This document shows, in pieces, positions 15,592-26,841 of a stretch of 64,000 nucleotides of DNA; positions within the stretch are counted from its first letter, which is position 1, and the number at the start of each line of letters is the position of its first letter. Below the pieces are notes generated by a model that did no database searches, had not been told where the DNA came from, and was given only the letters and a program-made list of their open reading frames with translations. The translations under genes and the position numbers were made by a program. The stretch covers positions 16,583,501 to 16,647,500 of the forward strand of contig NC_051094.1 in the NCBI RefSeq assembly GCF_901709675.1. The letters are read 5' to 3'. This DNA comes from Syngnathus acus (taxonomy: Eukaryota; Chordata; Actinopteri; Syngnathiformes; Syngnathidae).

Positions 15592-17822
15592 TACACTGCT
15601 CAAAAAAATTTTAAGGAACACTTTGAAAACACATCAGATTTCAATGGTGAAAAAAAAAAAAGTTGGATATCTATACAGATATGGACAGTTTAATGTCTCA
15701 GGAACAAATGCCACATTTGCCACATCTTTTGATGGAAATAAAAGTTTTCAGCCTACAGAGGGCTCAGTATATAGACACCCCAAAAATCAAAGTGAAAAAA
15801 TGATGTGGCAGGCTCGTCCATTTTGCCTAAATTCAATTTCTGCAACTCAAAATTCTTTTCAATATCTTGTGTGGCCCCCACGAACTTGTATGCATGCTTG
15901 ACAACGTCACGGCATGCTCCTAATGAGACGGCGGATGGTGTCTTGTGGGATGTCCTCCCAGATCTGTCCAAGGACATCAGGAAGCTCCTGTAAAGTCTGA
16001 GGAGCAACCTGGCGGCGTCTGATGGACCGAAACATTATGTCCCAGAGGTGTTCTATCGGGTTTAGATCAGGTGATCGTGAGGGCCATTCAATTGTGTCAA
16101 TTCCTTCATCCTCCAGATACTGTCTGCATACTCTTGCCACATGAGGCCGGGCGTTGTTGTGGATCAGGAGGACCCTACTGCACCAGCGTAGGGTCTGACC
16201 ATGGGTGCAAGGATTTCATCCCGATAGCTAATGGCAGTCAGACTGCCGTTCTCTAGCCTGTAGAGGTCTATTCGTCCCTCCATGGCAGAGATGGGACCAA
16301 GTCACACATGTGCAAGTCTCAAGTAAGTCTCAAGTCTTAACCTTCAAGTCTCAAGTAAGTCCCAAGTCATTTTTTTCTTGGGCAAGTCAAGTCAAGTCAA
16401 GTCTTTAAATAGGTCAAGTCAAGTCCAAGTCAAGTCCTTAAATAGGTCAAGTCAAGTCCAAATCAAGTTAACTGTTTTTTTTTATTAACTTGCTCCATAT
16501 TAAGTCATATTTACTTAATTCAGTTTCATCGTCATATTCATTGCATTAAACCTATATATACACACCTATTTAGATAAATGAAAAGCACTTACTTGGCAGA
16601 ATGGCTCTTCAGATGACGGACAAAGTTTGAAGTTGTCGTCTGGCTGTCCGAAATGCTTTTGTTGCATATCTCGCACTGTGCTGTCCGCCTTTTGCCGTCA
16701 TAGTAATTGCGATAGCCGAAGGTGATGACTCGCGGTACCGCTCCCACTGACATGTTTGTGCATGTCTGATATAAAGGGCCGTGATTCTCCAATAAACACG
16801 TTCGGTAGGTAGAGAGGGCACGACTGATTGATTGACAGGGTAGTGATCCAATCATGACAACGCCATTCTCAGCCTGCGCTCTTACCGTGTTATCGATATT
16901 ATTTTTTTAAATGCATTATTAATTTTATATTCAAACTGAAAACATAAACTAAATAACACTGAAGTCATTCAAGTCATCGTGTCTCAAGTCAAGTCAAGTC
17001 CCGAGTCTTTAACTTCCAAGTCCAAGTCGAGTCTCAAGTTTTTTCAAGTCACAAGTCATCAAAACAGCGACTCGAGTCGACTCGAGTCCAAGTCACAGTG
17101 ACTCGAGTCCCCATCTCTGCTCCATGGAAATGCCTCCCCAGACCATCACTGACCCACCACTGAACCGGTCATGCTGAATGATGTTGCAGGCAGCATAGCG
17201 CTCTCCTTGGCTTCTCCAGACCCTTTCACGTCTATCACAGGTGCTCAGGGTAAACCTGCTCTCATCTGTGAAAAGCACAGGGCGCCAGTGGCGGACTTGC
17301 CAATTCTGCTGTTCTATGGCAAATGTCAATCGAGCTCGACGGTGCTGAGCAATGAGCACAGGGCACACTACAGGACGTCGTGCCCTGAGGCCACCCACGT
17401 GAAGTCTGTTTCTGACTGTTTGGGCAGAGACATTCACACCAGTAGCCTGCTGGAGGTTGTTCTGTAGGCCTCGGGCAGTGCGCAACCTGTTCCTCCTTGC
17501 ACAAAGTTGCAGATATCGGTCCTGCTAATGGAATGAGGACCGTCTACGGTCCTGTCCAGCTCTCCTAGAGTAACTGCCTGTCTTCTGGAATCTCCTCCAT
17601 GCTCTGGAGATTGCACTGGGAGACATCAAATCTTGCAACAGCACGCATGGATGTGCCATCCTGGAGGAGTTGGACAATCTGCGCAACTTCAGGAGGGTTA
17701 AGAAATCGCCTCATGCTCCCAGTCGTGATAATGACTCTAGCTAAAGCCAACACTTGTGGAAAAACAGTTAAAAAAGATCAAGAGGGAGGAACTTGAAATG
17801 GCCTCCACCTGCAAAACCATTC
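15592..17822 (-). mobile_element. Tc1-like transposon, interrupted by a hAT
   Basis: The low-coordinate end matches a Tc1 terminus (TACACTGCTCAAAAAAATT...). Transposase pieces read on the minus strand: HTH N-terminus (17565..17753), middle (17093..17485; LFTDESRFTL, GGSVMVWGGIS) and C-terminus (15907..16285; [16 protein letters not shown]). The N-terminal and middle pieces are in different frames. A hAT at 16286..17119 splits the catalytic domain. The expected second catalytic Asp appears as Asn (IHNNARPH near 16160). The high-coordinate inverted repeat is missing. Confidence 0.85.
16286..17119. mobile_element. hAT with CAAGTC-rich ends and BED remnant
   Basis: The ends are CAGAGATGGG... / ...CCCATCTCTG, with perfect 8-bp duplication CTCCATGG (16278..16285 and 17120..17127). 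Both subterminal regions are dense in CAAGTC/AAGTC repeats over about 180 and 130 bp. On the minus strand, 16589..16855 contains a BED zinc finger (CEICNKSISDSQTTTSNFVR, then HLKSH). There is no catalytic domain. It is inserted in the Tc1 transposase gene. Confidence 0.9.
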
Positions 17823-18284
17823 ACAAATCACTGCATATATTATATTGTTCTTTGGTATCACCATATCTGAGCTATTGCTCAGAGACATGGGGAAACAACT
17901 ATAAAAGTTCAATATTACAAATCACTCACACAAGGCCATTAGAATTATAAATATAACTGATTATCTTGAACACACACATTTTTTTTTAAATCACAGATAC
18001 TCAAGTTCAAGGATCTTGTACAGTAGATCATTAAACTGCTCAAATTATGTTCAAAGTGCAGCAAAACTGCTTGCCTAAAAACATTCAAAAGCATTTTCAC
18101 CAACAACACATTGGTTACAAACTCAGGGATAATGAGGGTAAATTTACTGTACCCAAATACAGGTTCACAATGAAAAGCTTTTGTATCTCAATTGCAAGTG
18201 TTCATTAAACTCTGGAATAATCTGAGTCCAGACCTGAAACAATGTTCAAGCATGATGACGTTTAAACCAAAATTTTAAAAACTG

Positions 18285-18636
18285 ACACTACGATACCAGA
18301 ATTTCAGTCGTCGGTACCGATACCTGTAATTTTCCACGACTCTCGATACTAATTTGGTACCACGGTAAAAAACAACAAAACATCAGAATCCACTTTTAAA
18401 ATCGCAAATTTATTTAAAACTGCTAAAACCGTATAGTAAACTTTATACATATAATTACATTATAAAAAAAGAGCAGCACTGGCATGGAGCCTTCAAGTCA
18501 CACATCTATGAAAACAAGCAAGACTGATCATAAACAACAATATTCAACTATATACATGGAAAAAAGCAGCAGTGGCATGGAGCCTCTCAAGCCTCAAACC
18601 GCTCAAGCATTTTTTGCACATTGGCTTGTTCGAATC
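18285..18636. mobile_element. hAT-like fragment with GATACC motifs
   Basis: It begins with repeated CGATACC/GGTACC motifs (18290..18370), a pattern of some fish hAT termini. An internal block (GCAG-TGGCATGGAGCCT) appears twice (18475 and 18568). No partner end or target duplication was found, because the X element starts at 18639. Confidence 0.4.
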
Positions 18637-18638
18637 TA

Positions 18639-20580
18639 CCGTATTGGCCCGAATATAAGACGACCCTGATTATAAGACGACCCCCCTCTTTTTCAAAACT
18701 CAAGTTTGAAAAAAAGACTTTTTGAACACCAAATTTAATTTTTATACAGAAAATAATTACAGTACATCTGAAACAAATGATTATAATATATTCGAGAGAA
18801 AAAGCAAGTTATTTTGCCTCATTCAAATCATGCAAAAACTGTCTATCACATCTTAATAGCTGAACATTTAAATATGTAAACTAAAATGATATGTCCAGCA
18901 AGCTGTATACATGATCTGTGCGTGTGTGTGTGTGTGAATAAATGTAACTAACTAACTAATTAACTAACTAAGTGCAATCACATTTGTAAACGACTGGCTT
19001 CTGGTTTTTGAAATGTAAATAAACCAATCTACTGTGATAAAACAAAATTGCAATAACTGCATTAACCATCAAAGTGAAGTCTAACTGTAACTGTAGTCTT
19101 GAAACAAATCTGAATAAGGAAAAACATTGCCATAAAATAATGCAAACTGCTATCGCTATTGTTGGGGAGCCTGAGGACTGGGTTGGCTCGGATGGTTATG
19201 CTCTTCGCCCCCGGGTGTCGGTCAAAACACAGGAGGGAAGAGGTGGTTCACTTTTGATTGCTTTACTGAATTATTGGCAAAAAAGTAACAGGCACTGTGG
19301 CTCATAGGGGCAAACAGGCAAACTGTCAAAAGGGTATTGTGTGAAGCGTGTGTGGTTTGTGGGGTGTGTGTGTGCGTGTGTGTGTGGTTCTACAACAGAC
19401 AGAAATACAGCACGTCAACGCTCAACTTCTGAAGTCACACAACACTCGTAGACGGCACACATTACATAACTAACTGCGCGTAACGGTTCCGCTAGACCAG
19501 TTAGTCCGGCCCGCGGGCCAAATCCGGCCCCCGATCAGATTTCATATGACCCGCAGCTTCGGTCTTATAATGTATTATTTATGGACCGCTTGCACTGTCA
19601 AACTGAATAGAATAAAAAAAAAGAAACTTGAACCTGTAATCCCTCCTATTACCAAAGGGTGGCAGCAGCACCCATCGCCGCTCATTTCTGCCATGGCGAC
19701 TGCAAAGAAAACGAGGACAGTTGACATTGAGGGCCGTCGCTTTCAAGAGAAATGGGAATTACAATACTTCCTCGCTGAAAATCAAGGCAATTGTGTTTGT
19801 CTAATTTCTAAAGAGACGGTTGCCTTGTTTAAGGATTTCAACCTAAAGAGACACTAGTAGACTAAACATGCTGACACATACGACAAGCTAACAGGGAGTA
19901 ACCGCGCTGATAAAGTGAAGCAGCTCCAAGCTGAAATGGCATCACAACAACGATTCTTCACGCGGGGCTGTGAGTCAAAATTAAATAAAAATTAAATATT
20001 ACTTAATATTAAATATTACGAAGTGGCCATGTGAATACTGTTGATGTTCTAAACCTGTAGACATGACACAAACTATTACTTTCTGAAAGATATTGTAAAT
20101 GACAAGAGCAAAACTCACTTGTTTTAAGTTTTAATAATAACAGACAAATTTGCATGACTTATAACTCCTGTTTAAAATGTTCATGAGGCAAAACTAATTT
20201 TAAACTCATGTAAATGTAAGGTATTTCAAACAGTTTGTTCAATGTTATCTGACTCTTCAGATATGAATGAAAGGCAGAATTTGTGTTTTTAGAGTTGTCC
20301 ACATCTGCCTGAATGGCTTATATTTGGTTATTTTGTCATTTGAAAAATAAAGACAATTGTGACAATGAAATTTGTTTTATAACTGTGTGTATTTGCATGA
20401 AATTTTTGTCGTTAAAAAATGTCTGAAAAAACTATTGGCCCCCGGGCCCCTTCACTTTATTAAATCTGGCCCTCCTTGCAAAAGGTTTGGACACCCCTGC
20501 GCTATACTAAATAACCATAAATGAAATACTCTCGGAACACACCAAACATAAGTCATCGATCGAGACAACAAAATACATTT
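18639..20580. mobile_element. X element copy 1 (TA-flanked, pogo-like)
   Basis: It starts at TA|CCGTATTGGCCCGAATATAAG, followed by a second ATTATAAGACGACC unit. The text to ~19430 is collinear with X copy 2 (48433 onward), including a block near 19160 (GGGGAGCCTGAGGACTG...). A hAT at 19498..20499 interrupts it. The right end was not recognised; gypsy sequence begins at ~20580. It contains TG microsatellites near 18920 and 19370. Confidence 0.65.
19498..20499 (+). mobile_element. hAT (GTF2IRD2-like), 1.0 kb
   Basis: The 3' end ...AAAGGTTTGGACACCCCTG and a diverged 5' end CAGTTAGTCCGGCCCGCG are flanked by 8-bp near-identical duplications (CGCTAGAC 19490..19497; CGCTATAC 20500..20507). An ORF from ~19693 encodes the start of a GTF2IRD2/EPM2AIP1-type transposase (FQEKWELQYFLAENQGNCVC). 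It breaks at a TAG inside the finger region and has no catalytic core. Confidence 0.85.
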
Positions 20581-20740
20581 GTGTGAGTTGCGCCTGCGCG
20601 CATAGCAGGGTCATTACGGGAGCCTGGGGGAAGTTCATGTTGGTTGCACTGCCTGTGGGAAGGGAGTCGGGGAATGGACGTTTTCGATGCCAATAAAAAG
20701 GAGCGTGTTGTAGTTTGCCTCTATAAACGTTTTATTTACA
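20580..20740 (+). repeat. 5' LTR of gypsy element (5'-shortened)
   Basis: About 160 bp matching the 3' LTR from TTGCGCCTG-GCGCATAGCAGG to the end TTTTATTTACA. About 30 bp at the LTR start seen in the 3' copy (TGTCATATACGG...) are absent. The 3' LTR also has a few extra bases (GCTCAAAG) near 25083. AATAAA occurs at ~20693. Confidence 0.85.
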
Positions 20741-20764
20741 TGGTGTCAGAAGTAAACGTGGACC

Positions 20765-21502
20765 ATGGCAAAGTTCAACCCACCGAGCAACTTTTCCTTT
20801 GACAAACCGGGAGAATGGCCGGATTGGAAGCAGCGTTTTGTAAGATTCAGAACTGCGACCAAATTGGACAAGGAAGATGGCGCTGTGCAGATTAGCAGCC
20901 TGATCTATGCAATGGGAAGCGAGGCGGAGAATATCTACCGTTCATTTGTGTTTGCAGAAGATGAAGATGAGGATTTTTCAATTGTTCTAGCAAAGTTCGA
21001 CGATTACTTTGTCCCGTGGCGGAATGTAATACATGAACGCACATGCTTCCATCAGCGTGTACAAGGAGTGGGTGAGAAAGCTGAGACTTTTATTTGGGCT
21101 TTATTCGAACTTGCTGTGCATTGTGATTTCGGCATAACAAAGGATGAGAATGTCCGTGACCGGATCGTAGTAGCAATCCTCGATAAGGAAGTCTCCCGTA
21201 AATTGCAGTTGACCAGGGACTTGACACTAGCGCTGACCATAGAGACGGTCAGGCAGGCGGAAGAAGTCGCTTCACATGTCAGCATGCTGGGGGAGGCAGC
21301 GGGGACAATACGCGAGGTCACCCAGAAGCGCAATCAGAACAAAGGCTGCCATTTTAAGAAAAAGGGAGGAAATAGAGGACAATGTGGACAGTGTGGGATA
21401 GCATGGCATAGCAAAGAAGAGAACTGCCCAGCTAAAAAGTAGACATGTAACTCCTGCAACAAGGTTGGACACTGGGCCAAGGTTTGTAGGAACAAGAAAA
21501 CA
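20765..21502 (+). CDS. gypsy gag (nucleocapsid), with internal stop
   Basis: The ORF opens with MAKFNPPSNFSFDKPGEW and continues with a capsid-like region (TFIWALFELAVHCDFG). It ends in two zinc knuckles: CGQCGIAWHSKEENC before a TAG at 21440..21442, and CNSCNKVGHWAKVC after it in the same frame. The stop between the knuckles could be a mutation or a readthrough site; a mutation is more likely given other breaks in this copy. Confidence 0.85.
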
Positions 21503-21847
21503 GTGAGTGAGGTCAGAGAACAAATGGAGGAGCCACAGCAGAAGCTGGCGTCGGATCCCTATTTCATGGGGGCAGTGAGTAAGTCGGGTGGGTCACCAGA
21601 TCAGTGGGCCGTTAAGGTAATGATGGGTTCCACACCAGTCAACTTCAAAATTGACACTGGCGCGGATGTGAGTATCATTTGCGAGGAGACCTACCACTCA
21701 CTCATCCCTTTTCGACCGCTGGAGCCTGCGGATATGCCATTGGACAGTCCAGGTGGCGAGCTACAGTGCCTAGGCAAAATCCAGAGCACTGTAACCTACA
21801 AGGGTAACACACACTCACGGCGTACGTTGTCCGCGGCCTTACTGTAA
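21503..21847 (+). CDS. gypsy aspartic protease region
   Basis: In frame with gag. The protease active-site motif DTGADVSII is preceded by NFKI. The frame ends at TAA (21845..21847) soon after the flap region, before RT begins in another frame. Retropepsin of the Ty3/gypsy type, probably broken. Confidence 0.8.
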   Translation: MSEVREQMEEPQQKLASDPYFMGAVSKSGGSPDQWAVKVMMGSTPVNFKIDTGADVSIICEETYHSLIPFRPLEPADMPLDSPGGELQCLGKIQSTVTYKGNTHSRRTLSAALL

Positions 21848-21884
21848 ACAACCAATGTCAGTGACTATGAAACTAGTGTGAAGA

Positions 21885-24644
21885 GTGGAGGAAACTGTGG
21901 GCAACAAGGGCCACAGTGGACATGTGGAAGCATATGGGGAGCATGGGACATTAAAGACTGAACCAGTGAAAATAACGCTGAGAGAGGATGCTCAGCCATA
22001 TGCTGTTTATACAGCGCGACGTGTACCCCTCCCTATGCTACCAAAGGTCAAAGAGGAGCTTCGGAGGATGGAAGAAAACGGCATCATAGAGAGGGTGACA
22101 CATGGTGCCCCACCATCGCGCGATGCCCATGGTGCCGGTCCTGAAAAGCTCAGGCAAAGCCCGCATCTGTGTGGATCTCAAGAGGCTAAACGAGGCTGTT
22201 AAAAGAGAACAGTACATCCCGCCCACCACCGACAAGATCACAGCAAAGCTAAGCGGGGCGACAGTGTTCTCTTCCCTGGACACTGCGAGCGGATTTTTCC
22301 AAATTCCTTTGCACCCAGATAGTTGTAAGCTCACCACCTTCATCACGCCCTTTGGCAGGTTTAATTGTAAGCGACTGCCATTTGGTATTACAAGCGCACC
22401 AGAAATCTTCCAGAGGAAGATGATGGAGACTTTGGATGGACTAGAAGGCGTCGAGATTTTCATGGACGACATTTTAGTCTATAGGGCCACAGAAAAGGAG
22501 CATGACAGTCGCCTGGAGAAGGTGATGCGGTGCATAGAGACAGCGGGCCTGAAGCTGAATCGGGATAAGTGCTCCATTAGGCAGGGTCAGCTGCGGTTTC
22601 TCGGACACATTATCGACCGATCCGGGATCCGCCCTGATCCAGAGACAGTGGAGGCTATCCGGCAGCTCACCCCACCCACTGATGTGCATGAGTTGAGAAG
22701 AGTGCTGCAAATGGTAAATTACCTCGGTAGGTATGTCCCAGACCTCTCAACAGTAAGAGCACCCCTGTATGATCTCCTAAAACACAAGAATGCATGGACT
22801 TGGGGACACGCTCAACAAACGGCTTTTGAATGGATCAAACAGCTTTTGACAACAGCACTGGTAGTCGCTTTCTACGACGTGAGCAAGCCCACAGCCGTGT
22901 CTGCTGACGCAAGCAGTTACGGATTAGGAGGCGTGCTACTTCAACTTCATGGCGAGCAGTGGAAACCTGTGGAGTACTGTTCAAGGCGCCTCACCAAAGC
23001 AGAAATGCGCTACGCCCAGATAGAAAAAGAGGGACTGGCTGGCGTGTGGGCGTGCGAGAAGTTTGACCAGTACCTCAGCGGACTGGGTCACTTTAAGCTA
23101 ATAACTGACCACAAGCCCCTTGTGCCCCTTATAAACACTCGCAGCCTCGACAATGTTCCCCTCCGGTGCCAATGTCTCCTCATGAGGCTCATGCGATTCA
23201 ACGCAGTGGCGGAATACGCCCCGGGTAAGGCAATGTTTGTAGCAGACACCCTTTCACGCAGCCCACTGCCGAGCTCACAAAGAGACATTGAGAAACAAGG
23301 TGAGGTGGCTTGCTATGTGGCTAGCGTAGTGGGGGGAATCCCAGCATCCCCCAGCAAGATGGACGAGATCAGAGCAGCGACAGCAGCCGACACTGAGCTG
23401 CTGACAGTCATCAGACTCGTCAAGAACGGTTGGCCTGAGCACTGGGCTGCCGTGACGATTGAGGCGAGGGAGTACGCCCCCCTGAAAGGAGAACTGTCAG
23501 AGCATAATGGACTCGTCCTCAGAGGAAACAGGATCGTCATGCCAAGACAGCTGAGGAAGGAGATCTTTGGCAAAATACATCAAGGACACCAGTGTATAAT
23601 AAAGTGTAGGGAGAGAGCGAAGTCATCAGTGTGGTGGCCTGGTCTCACGACTGAGCTAAAAGAGCTGGTGGCGTCGTGCGAGGGGTGCTGTGAGCATAGA
23701 AGAACCCAGCAAAAAGAACCTCTCCTGTCCACACCGCTACCAGATCGACCCTGGATGAAGTTCGCAATGGACCTCTGTGAGTACCAGCACCACAACTACC
23801 TGGTAGTATCAGACTACTGTTCTAGGTTCATTGAGATTCTCCACCTGACCGCAACTACCACAGCACAAGTTACCCAAAAGCTGCAGCCCATTCTGGCGAG
23901 ATTAGGCATCCCCGACGAGGCCGTAATTGATAATGGACACCAATTCTCGAGCGCAGAGTTCAAGGAGTGGGCGAGGCGTCTGGACATAAAACATTCCACA
24001 TCCAGCCCGCATCGCCCACAAGTTAATGGACACGCAGAGAGAGCCTTACAGACGGCATGGAAAATCCTTAAACAGGACGAGCCTTGGCTGGCTCTACTGA
24101 GCTACAGATCTACTCCGTGCTCGTCTACAGTCCAGCTGAGCTTATAATGGGGAGGAGACTCCGAAACACCCTTCCCACTCTCGAGAAGAACCTCAACCCA
24201 AGGTGGCCCAGCAAAGCAGCTGTTCAACAAAAGGACAAAGAGGAGAAAGGAAAACAGGCTTTCTATTTCAATCGCCGTCATGGGGCTAGAACTCTACCAG
24301 CCCTGCGACCAGGGGACACCGCTCTCTCTAGGTTAGACCACGAAAAGACTTGGACTTCTCCCGCCGTGATCACCAGCACTACCCCGAGGTCCTTCGTCAT
24401 CAGGACACCGCAGGGAGCGGAGCGGAGGCGAAACCGCCACCACCTCCAGCCAGGGCCGGCTACCCAGCTCACCTCAGCAGCACCTGGTGAATGCTCACGG
24501 ACAGACCCACACTCTGACACAGCCACCATGTTAGAGACTGTTCCTGTCAGTCAGAGTGTGGCTACACCGGCAACACCACCATCTGGTCAAACAGTGACAC
24601 GATCAGGACGACTGAGTAAGCCAGTCAATAGACTTGATCTGTAG
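21885..24644 (+). pseudogene. gypsy pol: RT, RNase H, integrase (frameshifted)
   Basis: Three frames are used. 21885..~22110 has the RT entry (ARRVPLPMLPKVKEELRRME). 22102..24147 holds RT (ICVDLKRLNEAV, LPFGITSAPEIFQ, catalytic FMDDILVY), RNase H (SADASSYGLGGVLLQ, YCSRRLTKAE, ITDHKPL), the integrase zinc domain (HQGHQCIIKCR...CEGC) and the catalytic core (DYCSRFIEI, VIDNGHQFSS, Glu in QVNGHAERALQ). 24084..24644 holds the integrase C-terminus (SPAELIMGRRLRNTLPTL) and a Pro/Thr-rich tail. Catalytic residues are present but the frame is broken near 21850-21890, 22105 and 24115. Confidence 0.9.
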
Positions 24645-24931
24645 GTCGTCCGGATAAGATTTACTGTATGGTTACGTGAAAAAAGAGAAATATTTGTGAT
24701 TGCTGAAATGGTTGATTGTATAATGGATGCCGATGTTTATATTGTTTATTGTTCACAGATTTGGTACTAAAATAATTGAAATGTGATTTATTATAGGACT
24801 GTAATAGTTGAAGCAGTACAGTTACTTAGAGACCAGAATGTCTCATATCTGAGTTTATTTTATAGTCCTATTGCACTTTCAGTTGAAGTATTCTTGAGAT
24901 GTTATAGGAACAACATGCTAAAAGGGGGAGA

Positions 24932-25121
24932 TGTCATATACGGTAGTATATAGAATGTGGGTTGCGCCTGTGCGCATAGCAGGGTCATTACGGGAGCCTG
25001 GGGGAAGTTCATGTTAGCTGCATTGCCTGTGGGAAGGGAGTCGGGGAGTGGACGTTTTGATGCCAATAAAAAGGAGCGTGTTGCTCAAAGGTAGTTTGCC
25101 TCTATAAACGTTTTATTTACA
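24932..25121 (+). repeat. 3' LTR of gypsy element
   Basis: 190 bp, TGTCATATAC...TTTATTTACA, immediately after the polypurine tract. AATAAA occurs at ~25065. It is highly similar to the 5' LTR apart from the small indels noted there. Confidence 0.9.
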
Positions 25122-25183
25122 AACAGTAGGCTAAATCGTTAAAATACTCAATAATCCATGAAAACTAATTTACAGACTAATTA

Positions 25184-26774
25184 CCGTCTTTTTTCCATGT
25201 ATACTACGCCCCCATGTATAATACGCACCCTAAAAATGGCATGTCGATGCTGGAAAAAAGCCTGTACCCATGTATAATACGCACCCAAATTTTGACTCTT
25301 AAGTCCGTAAACGTAAAATTATTGCAGAAAAAAGATCATCTTTGGAACAACCGGATGTTATTCTGCCGGTCAGTATCACTGCGCATGCGCTAGCAAACTC
25401 AATAGCGGAGAAATGTTTCGGATTTGTGTAGGGTACATTGTGACAGCAAACGAGCAGGTGATCGAGCAAGCGCCTGATACGAGAGCATTGTGTTCGTATG
25501 GAGCGTGTTTGAAGTGAACAGCAGAGAGGAAAGGAACAAGGCAAAGTGTTGTGAAATAAAATATTACCTGTAATACGCATTTAGGTAGAGAACTGGAGTC
25601 TCGCTCTTTATATAGCTGACGTGTCTTGCGCATCCGTTCTGCGCATCTGTCATGGCGGCCTCCGTATGATATCCGGTTTGCGATGGAGATTAAAAAACAA
25701 ACAATATTTGACAATAACACACCATCAAGGATTGGACCATCGCATCAAACGATGTGTCGTCAATTATGAATTTTACTGACTAAGTGTGTTGGGCAGGATG
25801 GCTGAATGCGATGCGCGATTGACGTGTCTTGCGCATCCGTTCTGCGCAGACTGTCATGGCGGCCTCCGTATGATATCCGGTTTGCGATGGAGATTAAAAA
25901 ACAAACAATATTTGACAATAACGCACCATCAAGGATTGGACCATCGCATCAAACGATGTGTCGTCAATTATGAATTTTACTGACTAAGTGTGTTGGGCAG
26001 GATGGCTGAATGCGATGCGCGATTGACGTGTCTTGCGCATCCGTTCTGCGCATACTGTCATGGCGGCCTCCGTATGATATCCGGTTTGCGATGGAGATTA
26101 AAAAACAAACAATATTTGACAATAACACACCATCAAGGATTGGACCATCGCATCAAACGATGTGTCGTCAATTATGAATTTTACTGACTAAGTGTGTTGG
26201 GCAGGATGGCTGAATGCGATGCGCGATTGACGTGTCTTGCACATCCGTTCTGCGCATACTGTCATGGCGGCCTCCGTATGATATCCGGTTTGCGATGGAG
26301 ATTAAAAAACAATATTTGACAATAACACACCATCAAGGATTGGACCATCGCATCAAACGATGTGTCGTCAATTATGAATTTTACTGACTAAGTGTGTTGG
26401 GCAGGATGGCTGAATGCGATGCGCGATTGACGTGTCTTGCGCATCCGTTCTGCGCAGACTGTCATGGCGGCCTCCGTATGATATCCGGTTTGCGATGGAG
26501 ATTAAAAAACAAACAATATTTGACAATAACGCACCATCAAGGATTGGACCATCGCATCAAACGATGTGTCGTCAATTATGAATTTTACTAAGTGTGTTGG
26601 GCAGGATGGCTGAATGCGATGCGCGATTGACAACAAACAAGAAGAAAGGTGATTTCAAGTTTTATTTCGAGGGAGATTTTCTTCAAAAATTGTTGTACCC
26701 ATGTATAATGCGCACCCCAGATTTTAGGACAATAAATTAGTTAAATTTTGCGCATTATACATGGGAAAAGACGG
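25184..26774. mobile_element. Z element copy 1 (TA-flanked, 1.6 kb)
   Basis: TIRs CCGTCTTTTTTCCATGTAT... and ...ATACATGGGAAAAGACGG are flanked by TA on both sides (25182-25183, 26775-26776). Subterminal units TATAATACGCACCC/TATAATGCGCACC recur. The middle is collinear with Z2 and Z3 in inverted orientation (GTATGGAGCGTGTTTGAAGTG...). It carries a tandem array of about 204-bp units. No transposase. Confidence 0.85.
25618..26631. repeat. Minisatellite, ~204-bp unit x5, inside Z1
   Basis: Five near-identical units spaced 204, 204, ~200 and 204 bp; the fourth lacks AAAC near 26309 and the array end is shortened by a few bases. Each unit contains GACGTGTCTTGCGCATCC, CATGGCGGCCTCCGTATG and CGCATCAAACGATGTGTCG. 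Copies differ at only a few positions (GCAGAC/GCATAC; AACGCACC/AACACACC), implying recent expansion. Z2 and Z3 do not show the array. Confidence 0.92.
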
Positions 26775-26841
26775 TAGGCATTTTTCCTCCCTGTGTAATG
26801 CTAGTTACTGACTAGTTAGTGTACCGAGGTGTTAGGTGTGA

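Larger units (their letters stand above)
11096..18270 (+). mobile_element. Old LINE (L2/CR1-like), split by nested elements
   Basis: Three pieces of one degenerate LINE can be recognised. Piece 1, 11096..11607, has an ORF1-like coiled segment (MADLEQYTRMNN) joined by an internal deletion to the RT FADD region (FADDTNMICPGKK) and the downstream IEFLGVLID block. Piece 2 is a few bases at 15585..15591, which continue that reading (GAT GAA CAT). Piece 3, 17823..~18270, gives an RT C-terminal block (HILYCSLVSPYLSYCSETW). A hAT (11616..15576) and a Tc1 (15592..~17822) separate the pieces. The end near 18270 is approximate. Confidence 0.7.
20580..25121 (+). mobile_element. Ty3/gypsy LTR retrotransposon
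   Basis: Order: 5' LTR (to 20740), PBS-like TGGTGTCAGAAGT (20741), gag, protease, RT/RNaseH, integrase, polypurine tract (AAAAGGGGGAGA, 24920..24931) and 3' LTR (24932..25121). The pol reading is interrupted by a stop and at least three frame changes, so this copy is inactive. Domain order RT-RNaseH-IN identifies Ty3/gypsy. Confidence 0.93.

Noticed and set aside
20580-25121. A 5-bp target duplication for the gypsy element
   Set aside because: The flanks (ACATTT before, AACAGT after) do not match; the 5' LTR start seems altered, so no duplication can be claimed.
25786-26591. Three 65-residue ORFs with near-identical sequence
   Set aside because: They arise from the 204-bp tandem unit inside a non-coding Z transposon; no gene context, promoter or homology.
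25618-26631. Regular direct repeats resembling a CRISPR-like array
   Set aside because: Whole units repeat without unique spacers, the unit is 204 bp and the genome is vertebrate.
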